Shown one piece after another: positions 1 through 5,769 of a DNA stretch of 16,584 nucleotides (within the stretch, counting starts at the first letter, position 1; each line of letters starts with the position of its first letter). The DNA is from CAZNVB01 sp964651495. GTDB taxonomy: Bacteria; Acidobacteriota; Aminicenantia; Aminicenantales; UBA8522. The position numbers and the translations under genes were made by a program. The stretch covers positions 1-16,584 of the forward strand of contig CAZYWP010000064.1 of assembly GCA_964651495.1 (NCBI GenBank). Direction: 5' to 3'. Under the pieces are notes generated by a model. It saw nothing but the letters and a program-made list of their open reading frames with translations, was not told the origin of the DNA and did no database searches.

Positions 1-26
1 GGAAGACCGTAGAAGACTGAGCGGGC

Positions 27-90
27 GTCGCGAGGAGCGAGGCGACGCGGCGATCTCCATGAGATTGCTTCGCTTAGGCTCGCAATGACA
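27..90. repeat. Imperfect palindromic (REP/MITE-like) repeat upstream of tolQ
   Basis: Two arms face each other around positions 58-60. The left arm ends GCGATCTC (50-57) and the right arm starts GAGATTGC (61-68); they pair apart from one G-T wobble. The outer parts are also related: GTCGCGAG at 27-34 against CTCGCAATGAC at 79-89. The wording, with GCGAG, GAGCGA, GCGACG and then the GATCTC/GAGATT pair, resembles a dispersed palindrome I recall from many environmental bacterial genomes. That resemblance is from memory, not from a search. Only one copy is in the window. The element contains an ATG at 85 that opens a longer reading frame into tolQ, but that start is inside the repeat and is unlikely to be used. 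Confidence 0.6.
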
Positions 91-144
91 ACAATCATCG
101 CTGGGAAAAGCGAGCGTTCTGACGACCCCAACCCCGAGCCTTAT

Positions 145-173
145 TTGACAACCTCACCCTGCTATGCTACTTT
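145..173 (+). promoter_or_regulatory. Probable sigma-70-type promoter for the tol operon
   Basis: A perfect TTGACA (-35) lies at 145-150. After a 17-nt spacer comes TACTTT at 168-173, preceded by TG at 165-166, which gives an extended -10 (TGnTACTTT). The -10 hexamer itself is weak (3 of 6). Transcription would start near 180, only about 7 nt before the tolQ ATG at 187. The message would then have almost no leader. The position, directly before the first gene of the operon and after the repeat, supports the call. Confidence 0.5.
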
Positions 174-186
174 TGAAATCGCCGCG

Positions 187-849
187 ATGAACATATTCCG
201 ACTGATCGCCGAGGCCAGCCTGATGGTCCAGCTGGTCCTCCTCATCCTTTTGTTTTTCTCTGTTTTCTCCTGGGCCATCATCATTTTCAAGCGGAAAACC
301 ATCCGCTCTGCCGACACCCAATCCCAGAAATTCCTCAAAGCCTTCCGCAGGAGCAAGAACCTGTCCGATGTCAACGAAGCGGCCAGAAGATACCAGGGAA
401 GCCCTCTGGCGGCTCTCTTCCAATCGGGGTTCAAAGAGATCTCGCATTGGTCCCGGTCCAATCCTCAGAATTCCGGAAATTCGCCCAAGCTGGAAAGCCT
501 CAGCCGGGTCCTGACCAAGGCCTCCAACGCCGAAATCTCCCGCCTGGAGAAAATGATGGGCTTTCTGGCGACGACGGGAAGCGTCACGCCGTTCATCGGG
601 CTGTTCGGCACCGTCTGGGGGATCATGGACGCCTTTCTCAAGATCGGAATCGTCCGCTCGGCCAGCCTGGTGACGGTAGCTCCGGGGATCGCCGAGGCCC
701 TGATCGCCACGGCCCTGGGCCTCTTCGCGGCCATTCCCGCGGTCATCGCTTATAACCACTTTCTCCACCGCATCAAGGACCTCATCACCGACATGGAGGA
801 CTTCTCCCTCGAATTCCTCAACATCGCAGACAAGCTCTATGGCGTTTAA
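187..849 (+). CDS. tolQ: TolQ, proton-channel subunit of the Tol-Pal system
   Basis: TolQ (MotA/TolQ/ExbB family) is an inner-membrane protein that, with TolR, uses the proton gradient to energise TolA and keep the outer membrane tied to the cell wall during division. The product is 220 aa, close to the family norm. Three membrane segments are visible: about residues 13-34, 125-149 (with GSVTPFIGLFGTVWG, the family signature) and 165-191 (APGIAEALIATALGLFAAIP). I chose ATG 187, giving MNIFRLIAEASLMVQ, because it matches the usual N-terminus. The in-frame ATG at 85 would add 34 residues encoded by a repeat and promoter region. No clear Shine-Dalgarno precedes 187. The gene overlaps tolR by 11 nt. 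ExbB is the alternative name, but the tolB and pal neighbours favour TolQ. Confidence 0.93.
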   Translation: MNIFRLIAEASLMVQLVLLILLFFSVFSWAIIIFKRKTIRSADTQSQKFLKAFRRSKNLSDVNEAARRYQGSPLAALFQSGFKEISHWSRSNPQNSGNSPKLESLSRVLTKASNAEISRLEKMMGFLATTGSVTPFIGLFGTVWGIMDAFLKIGIVRSASLVTVAPGIAEALIATALGLFAAIPAVIAYNHFLHRIKDLITDMEDFSLEFLNIADKLYGV

Positions 850-1291
850 ACCGCAGTCGTCATCCCTATCGCGAAGAGATAAACTCGGCACCTCTCTCTC
901 CGAGATCAACGTGACTCCGTTCATCGACGTCATGCTCGTCCTCCTGGTCATTTTCATGGTCACCGCGCCGATGATGCAGTCCGGTATCGGGGTCAACCTC
1001 CCCCAGGCTGAGACCGAGTCCGCTCCGGCGGAAGAGGGGCTGACTATCACCATCACCAAAGACCGCTTTATCCATCTCCAAAACAGCGTCATCAACATCA
1101 ACCTCCTGGAGAGGAGAATCCAGGAATACTTCGCCGGGAAAGCGAAAAAGATCGTTTTCATTGCGGGGGACGAAGGGATCACTTACGGCTTCTTTGTCGA
1201 CGTCGTCGACGCGATCCGCAAGGCCGGCGTGGAAAAAATCGGCCTCCTCACCGAGCAACCTGAGCCGAAAACACGGCCGCAAAGAAAATGA
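839..1291 (+). CDS. tolR: TolR, ExbD/TolR-family proton-channel partner
   Basis: TolR pairs with TolQ in the inner membrane. Its single transmembrane helix carries the aspartate that takes part in proton flow, and its periplasmic domain contacts peptidoglycan. The 150-aa product has a short cytoplasmic N-terminus, then INVTPFIDVMLVLLVIFMV at about residues 23-41 with the key Asp at residue 30, followed by a periplasmic domain with the expected 'GI.VNLP.A' start. The length is normal for the family. The ATG at 839 lies inside the end of tolQ, so translation is probably coupled. The 3' end overlaps the next gene in an ATGA arrangement (1288-1291). Confidence 0.93.
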   Translation: MAFKPQSSSLSRRDKLGTSLSEINVTPFIDVMLVLLVIFMVTAPMMQSGIGVNLPQAETESAPAEEGLTITITKDRFIHLQNSVININLLERRIQEYFAGKAKKIVFIAGDEGITYGFFVDVVDAIRKAGVEKIGLLTEQPEPKTRPQRK

Positions 1292-2094
1292 CCGGCAGGA
1301 GCATCAACCAAGGCTTCAAAAGGGCCGTTTACGCCTCCATCATCGCCCACGTGACGCTGTTCATTTTCATCCTGGTTTCACCGACTCTGCCCAAACCCTC
1401 CAGGAAAGGCATGGTCCAGTATGTCCCGATCGACCTCATCGCCCCCGGAGGGGGCGGCGGGGGTGGCAGAAGCGGGGCTGCTGCCGCCGGGAAACCTGCT
1501 CCTCCCCCGGCTAAAAAAGAGACTCTCCGCGACCTGACCACGCCGCAAAAAGCCAAGCCGGAAGCGAAGCCGGAAATGAGCTACCCCGTGGAAAAGCCGA
1601 AAAAGGCGGACAACAAGAAAACGGAGAAAAAGGCGGTCATCAGCCAGAACGAGCCTCAGCCTCCGGAGGCCGCCGGGAGCGCGCCGTCAGGCGAGGGCGG
1701 GACGGGAACCGGCATGGGCACGGGCCTGAGGATTGGGACGGGAGAGCCCGGCGGCGGCTGGGGGCCGGGAGGGCCCGGTTACGGCGCCGGATCCGGCCTG
1801 GCGAATTTCCCCTATACTTACTATCTCACCATCATCACTGACCGGGTCTCGGCGAATTGGTTCAGTTCGCTCGTCGACCCCGGCGTCTCGGGAAATTTCC
1901 AGACGATCATTTTCTTCAAAATCCAGAAAGACGGGCAGATCAGCGAAGTCAAGGTCGAGCAGTCGAGCGGCCTCACCTCGCTCGACCTCTCGGCCATGCG
2001 GGCTGTCAAAGCTTCGGCGCCATTCCCCCCGCTGCCCCGGGATTATCAGGACGCCTATCTGGGCATTCATCTGATCTTCGAGCATACAAAATGA
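1288..2094 (+). CDS. tolA: TolA/TonB-like energy transducer with Gly-rich linker
   Basis: This occupies the TolA slot between tolR and tolB. It should span the periplasm and pass energy from TolQR to TolB/Pal. The 268-aa product has a cytoplasmic N-terminus, one membrane helix at about residues 14-31 (including the SIIAHVTLFIFIL stretch with the conserved His), a linker rich in Gly, Pro, Lys and Ala (about 52-172), and a C-terminal TonB-type domain (about 175-268) with the typical 'IIFFKIQKDGQISEVKV' strand and 'SLDLSAMRAVKA' helix. The linker has a run of seven Gly at 54-60 and a second Gly-rich block at 135-170. E. coli TolA instead has a very long alpha-helical middle domain, so this form is closer to TonB in shape. 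No strong Shine-Dalgarno is seen; start and stop overlap both neighbours by 4 nt. It could equally be labelled 'TonB family protein'. Confidence 0.83.
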   Translation: MTGRSINQGFKRAVYASIIAHVTLFIFILVSPTLPKPSRKGMVQYVPIDLIAPGGGGGGGRSGAAAAGKPAPPPAKKETLRDLTTPQKAKPEAKPEMSYPVEKPKKADNKKTEKKAVISQNEPQPPEAAGSAPSGEGGTGTGMGTGLRIGTGEPGGGWGPGGPGYGAGSGLANFPYTYYLTIITDRVSANWFSSLVDPGVSGNFQTIIFFKIQKDGQISEVKVEQSSGLTSLDLSAMRAVKASAPFPPLPRDYQDAYLGIHLIFEHTK

Positions 2095-3383
2095 AACACG
2101 CACGATTTTTCATCCCCGGTCTTCTCATTTTTTGCCTCGCTGCTTCCCTCACCCCCCAACAGGAAGTCTACATCAGACTGAAGGAGGGGGTCCCGGCCAT
2201 CAGCCTGGCCCTCCCCGGTTTTGTCGCCCGCAGCAACTCGGCCAGGGCCAGGGAGGCGGCCGGGGAGATCCACCGGATTCTCTCCGCTGACCTCGGCTAC
2301 AGCCGAATTTTCGAGCTCCTGCCCAAGAAGTACTATGATTATATCCGTCCGCTCGACCCCAAGAATATCATTTTCAAAGATTGGGAATCCATCCAGGCCG
2401 GCATCCTCTTCGTCGGCGAAATCTCCGACGGCGAGGGCGAGAACATCATCTTTGAAGGCAAGCTCTATGACGTGAAGGGAGCACGGTTCATCTCCGGCAA
2501 GCGGTACCAGGCGGCGGCAAACCTCTACCGCCTGGCCGCCCATCGTATGGCCGACGAGATCGTCCGGATCCTGTCCGGAGAAAAGCCGATTTTCACCTCC
2601 AAGATCGTCTGCGTCTCCAATCGGGACGCCGGGGACGAACTCTACCTGATGGACTACGACGGCGAGAACCAGACCCGTCTGACATTCAACAAGGTCATCG
2701 ACTATATGCCCGCCTGGTCGCCGGACGGAAAACGGATCGCTTACACATCCTACAAGAGCGTCGGGGTAGCCGGGCTTTATCTCCTCGACCTCGAAGCAGG
2801 AAAGGTCACTCCAGCTTCGACTCGAGGCACCAATTTCGCGGCCGACTTCTCCCCGGACGGAAAAAAACTGGCCTTCTGCTCGACCATGGACGGCAACACG
2901 GAAATCTACGTCGCCGCGGGCGACGGGAAAAATATCAAGCGGCTGACCTTCAACGAAGCCATCGATTCTTCGCCCTCCTGGTCTCCCACGAACCGAGAGA
3001 TCGCCTTTGTCTCGGACCGGAGCGGCTCGCCGCAAATTTACCTCATGGACGCCGAAGGTTCCAACATCCGCCGGGTCAGCTTCGGCGGCACCTACCACGA
3101 TGCACCGGCCTGGTCCCCGGCCGGAGACCGCATCGTCTACGTTTCCCGAGTTGAGAACATCTTCGACCTGTACGTGCTGAACCTGCGCAACAAACAGATC
3201 ACCAAACTGACCGAAAGCAACGCCCGGAACGAATCTCCGAGCTGGTCTCCCGACGGCCGCCACGTTGTTTTTTCCTCCAACCTCGACGGCGCCATCCAGA
3301 TCTACAGCATCGATTACGACGGGGCGAACCTGCGCCGTCTCACCTCACAGGGGTCCAACAAACTGCCCGACTGGTCGGAATAG
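2091..3383 (+). CDS. tolB: TolB, periplasmic beta-propeller protein
   Basis: TolB is the soluble periplasmic component that binds Pal and is released through TolA. The 430-aa product is the usual length. It begins with a signal peptide (Lys/Arg, then IPGLLIFCLAASL, with cleavage probably near residues 20-23). An N-terminal alpha/beta domain follows to about residue 165. A C-terminal beta-propeller comes next, with repeated 'WSPDGK.IAY.S' blades near residues 206, 250, 293, 337 and 381, and a last 'LPDWSE' that closes the ring. I chose ATG 2091 because it gives a proper signal peptide and the normal length. The frame is open further upstream, but only as an alternate frame of tolA. Start and the tolA stop overlap (ATGA). 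No Shine-Dalgarno is visible, so coupling is likely. Confidence 0.93.
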   Translation: MKHARFFIPGLLIFCLAASLTPQQEVYIRLKEGVPAISLALPGFVARSNSARAREAAGEIHRILSADLGYSRIFELLPKKYYDYIRPLDPKNIIFKDWESIQAGILFVGEISDGEGENIIFEGKLYDVKGARFISGKRYQAAANLYRLAAHRMADEIVRILSGEKPIFTSKIVCVSNRDAGDELYLMDYDGENQTRLTFNKVIDYMPAWSPDGKRIAYTSYKSVGVAGLYLLDLEAGKVTPASTRGTNFAADFSPDGKKLAFCSTMDGNTEIYVAAGDGKNIKRLTFNEAIDSSPSWSPTNREIAFVSDRSGSPQIYLMDAEGSNIRRVSFGGTYHDAPAWSPAGDRIVYVSRVENIFDLYVLNLRNKQITKLTESNARNESPSWSPDGRHVVFSSNLDGAIQIYSIDYDGANLRRLTSQGSNKLPDWSE

Positions 3384-3401
3384 CCCGGGCCGGGATTTTT
3401 T
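3384..3401 (+). terminator. Weak terminator-like hairpin after tolB
   Basis: Directly after the tolB stop, CCCG (3384-3387) can pair with CGGG (3391-3394) across a 3-nt loop, followed by A and six T. The stem is only 4 bp, so at best this attenuates transcription. Its place immediately before the pal promoter is suggestive. Confidence 0.25.
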
Positions 3402-3419
3402 CGTCGCCGCATTTTTCAT

Positions 3420-3449
3420 TTGACAGGGAAAAGAGGAGTCCGCTAAAAT
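3420..3449 (+). promoter_or_regulatory. Near-consensus sigma-70-type promoter for pal
   Basis: TTGACA (3420-3425, 6 of 6) is followed by an 18-nt spacer and TAAAAT (3444-3449, 5 of 6). It sits in the only sizeable gap of the plus-strand operon, about 60 nt upstream of the pal start codon. Pal is an abundant lipoprotein in known species, so an extra internal promoter makes sense. It would also drive cpoB, ssb and the cupin gene. Confidence 0.7.
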
Positions 3450-3509
3450 GAGGACGGCGCGGAAGCGCTCGATCTGACAAATTTTACGAATCAAGGAGGA
3501 GGAAGAGTC

Positions 3510-4067
3510 ATGAATAAAAAAGTCGCCATTCTTTTGTTCCTCTGTGCTCTGATCTTTTTCGTTTCGGTGAGCTGCAAGCCCAAAGTCAAAACCCAGCCCC
3601 CCCCGCCGCCGCCTCCGGCCAAAGAGCAGCCCAAAGTGGAAAAGGTCGATGACGCGGCTGCCGTGAAGAAACCGGTGCTGAGCGAAGAGGAAATCTTCAT
3701 GTCCAAGTCTCTCGAAGCGATCAACCTGGAAACCCCGCTGAAGATGATCTATTTCGATTATGACCGCTACTTCATCCGGGAGGACGCCAAGCCCGCGCTG
3801 GAGGCCAATTCGAATTGGCTCAGGAAATTCCAGAGTGCCAAAATCCTGATCGAAGGGCACTGCGACGAGAGAGGAACGGAAGAGTATAACCTGGCGCTGG
3901 GAGAAAAAAGGGCCAAGAGCGCGTTCGACTACCTGGTTTCGCTGGGCATCCCGCAGGACAGGCTGAAGATCATTTCCTACGGCAAAAGCCAGCCCCTGGA
4001 CACTGGCAACAATGAGGTCTCCTGGCAGAAAAACAGAAGAGCCCAGTTCCTGATCATCGAAAAATAG
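3510..4067 (+). CDS. pal: Pal, peptidoglycan-associated outer-membrane lipoprotein
   Basis: Pal anchors the outer membrane to peptidoglycan and interacts with TolB and TolA. The 185-aa product has a lipoprotein signal (MNKK, hydrophobic core, then SVSC with the lipidated Cys at residue 22). Lys follows the Cys, which by the E. coli rule favours outer-membrane sorting. A Pro-rich linker (about 28-40) comes next, then an OmpA-type domain from about residue 75. 'IYFDYDRYFIRED' opens the domain and 'GHCDERGTEEYNLALGEKRAKS' (about residues 119-140; Asp and Arg as in diaminopimelate-binding relatives) is the cell-wall binding motif. The -3 lipobox residue is Ser rather than the usual Leu/Val. A strong Shine-Dalgarno (AAGGAGGA, 3493-3500) lies 9 nt before the ATG. 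The linker codons contain an uninterrupted run of eight C (3597-3604). Confidence 0.94.
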   Translation: MNKKVAILLFLCALIFFVSVSCKPKVKTQPPPPPPPAKEQPKVEKVDDAAAVKKPVLSEEEIFMSKSLEAINLETPLKMIYFDYDRYFIREDAKPALEANSNWLRKFQSAKILIEGHCDERGTEEYNLALGEKRAKSAFDYLVSLGIPQDRLKIISYGKSQPLDTGNNEVSWQKNRRAQFLIIEK

Positions 4068-4077
4068 CCGCGGCCGG

Positions 4078-4938
4078 ATGAATAAAAAGCGGGCCGGATT
4101 TCTCCTCCTTTTTCTTTTTCCCACCCTTCTGGTGGGGCAGGACAGAAGCAAAAAAGCGTATGAACTCATCTACGAAGACGTCCAGGTCCTTAAAAAACAG
4201 CTCTTCGCCCTGGAGGAAAATTTCGGCCGGTCCGCGGAAGCGATCGAGGGCTTGAAATCCCAGCTGCGGGAACTCCAGGCGCTGGTCAGGCTGCTCCAGT
4301 CCGACCAGACCGCCGTGCACGAAGGGGTCAGGAACATCCCCACCCAGTATCAATTTGTCCTCGACAAACTCGACCAGATGAACCTCGTCCTGACCAGGAT
4401 GGCGGAGGATATGCTGACCTTAAAGACCACTCCCCCCCAGCCGTCGGCGGGGCCGGAGGCCAAAGAGAGCCCCGCAGCTGAGAAGAAGGGCGGGGAAGAA
4501 AAGAAGGCGCCTCCCGCTGAAAAGAAGGCGGCCCGGCCGAATCCTGCCGCCACGACATTGTCCCCGCAAGAGGTCTACAACGCCGCCTACGCCGATTATC
4601 TCAAGGGGAATTTTGACCTGGCCGTTGAGGGTTTCAAACTGTATCGGGAAACCTTCCCCGACAGCCCGCTGGCCGATAACGCCCTCTACTGGATCGGCGA
4701 GTGCCTGTTCAGTCAAAGAAAATTCGACCCGGCCATCGAGGAATTCAACGACCTGATCCTCAACTATGCGCAGAGCGATAAAATCGCTGCCTCCTACCTG
4801 AAAAAGGGGCTCGCCCAGGCCGAGCTGGGGAGAAAAGACGAAGCGATCGTGACCCTGAAACTTCTGCTGGGCAAATACCCACTGGAAGAGGAATCCAGGA
4901 TCGCGCAGGAGAAAATCAAGGAACTGGGTTCGAAATGA
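4078..4938 (+). CDS. cpoB: CpoB/YbgF-like Tol-Pal coordinator with coiled coil and TPRs
   Basis: In E. coli, CpoB (formerly YbgF) is a periplasmic protein that trimerises through a coiled coil, binds TolA and coordinates outer-membrane constriction with PBP1B. The 286-aa product here has a signal peptide (MNKKRAGFLLLFLFPTLLVG, cleavage near residues 20-22) and a long heptad-type region (about 28-115). A Lys/Ala/Pro/Glu linker (about 118-158) follows. Three TPR-like repeats fill about residues 163-285 ('AYADYLKGNFDLAVEGF', 'ALYWIGECLFSQRKFDPAI', 'LKKGLAQAELGRKDEAI'). The fit to family length (around 260 aa) and the position after pal are good. The pal stop lies 10 nt upstream. No clear Shine-Dalgarno is seen. 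The 3' end overlaps the next start (ATGA). Confidence 0.88.
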   Translation: MNKKRAGFLLLFLFPTLLVGQDRSKKAYELIYEDVQVLKKQLFALEENFGRSAEAIEGLKSQLRELQALVRLLQSDQTAVHEGVRNIPTQYQFVLDKLDQMNLVLTRMAEDMLTLKTTPPQPSAGPEAKESPAAEKKGGEEKKAPPAEKKAARPNPAATTLSPQEVYNAAYADYLKGNFDLAVEGFKLYRETFPDSPLADNALYWIGECLFSQRKFDPAIEEFNDLILNYAQSDKIAASYLKKGLAQAELGRKDEAIVTLKLLLGKYPLEEESRIAQEKIKELGSK

Positions 4939-5399
4939 GAGACATTAACAGTATGAACAAGGTCATCCTCATCGGTCGTCTGGGCGGAAAGCCGGAAATC
5001 CGCTATCTGCCGCAGAAAGAACGCGCCGTAGCCCGTTTTTCCCTGGCCACCAACGAGCGCTATTATAATCCGACCACGAACGAGAGCCAGGTCCGGGCCG
5101 AATGGCACCGCCTCATCGCCTGGGGAAAGCTGGCCGAATTCTGCGAAAAATTCCTGACCCAGGGAAAGCAGGTCTATATCGAGGGAAAGCTGAGGACCCG
5201 CTCCTGGCAGGACCGGGAGGGGAACAAAAGGACGACGACGGAGATCGAGGCCCAGAACATTATCTTCCTCGGCAAACGGGAAGAGAGCGCCGAAGTCGAG
5301 CCCTTCCCCTCCGAGCCGGCTGCAGCGGCGGAGTCGCCGGCCGAAGAAGAGCCCGGCTTCCAGGAAGAAGGAGGGGGCGACGACGAGGTCCCCTTCTAA
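4935..5399 (+). CDS. ssb: Single-stranded DNA-binding protein
   Basis: SSB coats single-stranded DNA during replication, repair and recombination and recruits partners through its acidic tail. The 154-aa product contains one OB-fold from about residue 7 to 115 ('NKVILIGRLGGKPEIRYLP', 'EWHRLIAWGKLAEFCEKFL', 'GKQVYIEGKLRTRSW'), a Pro/Ala/Glu-rich linker, and the tail DDEVPF (149-154), equivalent to the DDDIPF tip in E. coli. I used ATG 4935, which overlaps the cpoB stop. ATG 4953 (MNKVILIG) is an equally good family start and would give 148 aa. No Shine-Dalgarno decides between them. Its place at the end of a Tol-Pal operon is unusual. A single intact copy with a full tail is likely the housekeeping SSB. 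Confidence 0.95.
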   Translation: MRDINSMNKVILIGRLGGKPEIRYLPQKERAVARFSLATNERYYNPTTNESQVRAEWHRLIAWGKLAEFCEKFLTQGKQVYIEGKLRTRSWQDREGNKRTTTEIEAQNIIFLGKREESAEVEPFPSEPAAAAESPAEEEPGFQEEGGGDDEVPF

Positions 5400-5403
5400 C
5401 CCG

Positions 5404-5769
5404 ATGAAGGCCCGGATCCAGGCCGGGATCGTCGAAGATATCCGGCCCTGGGGAAAATTCCGTTCCTATCCTCAGCGCCGGGCGACCAGCCTTAAGATCA
5501 TCACCGTCAAACCCGGCTCCGCGCTCTCCCTGCAGTATCACAACCGGCGGGCCGAATTCTGGGTCGTCCTCGACTCCGGGCTCGAAGTGACCTGCGGCGG
5601 CAGGGCCTGGCGGCCGAAAAAGGGAGAGGAAATTTTCATCCCGTCGAAAACTCCTCACCGGCTCCGCTGCGTCGGCCGGCGTCCCGGCCGAGTGATGGAG
5701 CTCTGGATCGGGAAATCCGGAGAAGAGGATATCGTCCGCCTGCAGGACGATTACGGACGTCTCACATGA
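5404..5769 (+). CDS. Stand-alone cupin, type II mannose-6-phosphate isomerase family
   Basis: The 121-aa product matches the C-terminal isomerase domain of bifunctional ManC/type II phosphomannose isomerase, without the GDP-mannose pyrophosphorylase part. Motifs in order: RPWGKF (14-19), 'VKPGSALSLQYHNRRAEFWVV' with likely metal ligands Gln44, His46 and Glu51, 'GEEIFIPSKTPHRL' with His85, and the family ending 'GEEDIVRLQDDYGR' (106-119). If active it would interconvert mannose-6-phosphate and fructose-6-phosphate. Many short members are of unproven function, so I give no gene symbol. The start is 4 nt after the ssb stop, so it belongs to that operon. The stop (5767-5769) lies inside the 3' end of the convergent ptsI gene. 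Confidence 0.85.
   Translation: MKARIQAGIVEDIRPWGKFRSYPQRRATSLKIITVKPGSALSLQYHNRRAEFWVVLDSGLEVTCGGRAWRPKKGEEIFIPSKTPHRLRCVGRRPGRVMELWIGKSGEEDIVRLQDDYGRLT

Noticed and set aside
85..186. 34-codon N-terminal extension of tolQ from the ATG at 85
   Set aside because: The start is inside the palindromic repeat, the encoded residues do not look like a TolQ N-terminus, and the promoter lies within the extension.
2067..3263. 398-codon open frame on the minus strand across tolB
   Set aside because: It is antisense to a clear tolB with signal peptide and propeller repeats. Its translation has no recognisable domain, and long antisense frames are common in GC-rich coding DNA.
4065..4080. Terminator between pal and cpoB (GC-rich CCGCGGCCGG)
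   Set aside because: It is too short, has no T-run, and the gap is only 10 nt.
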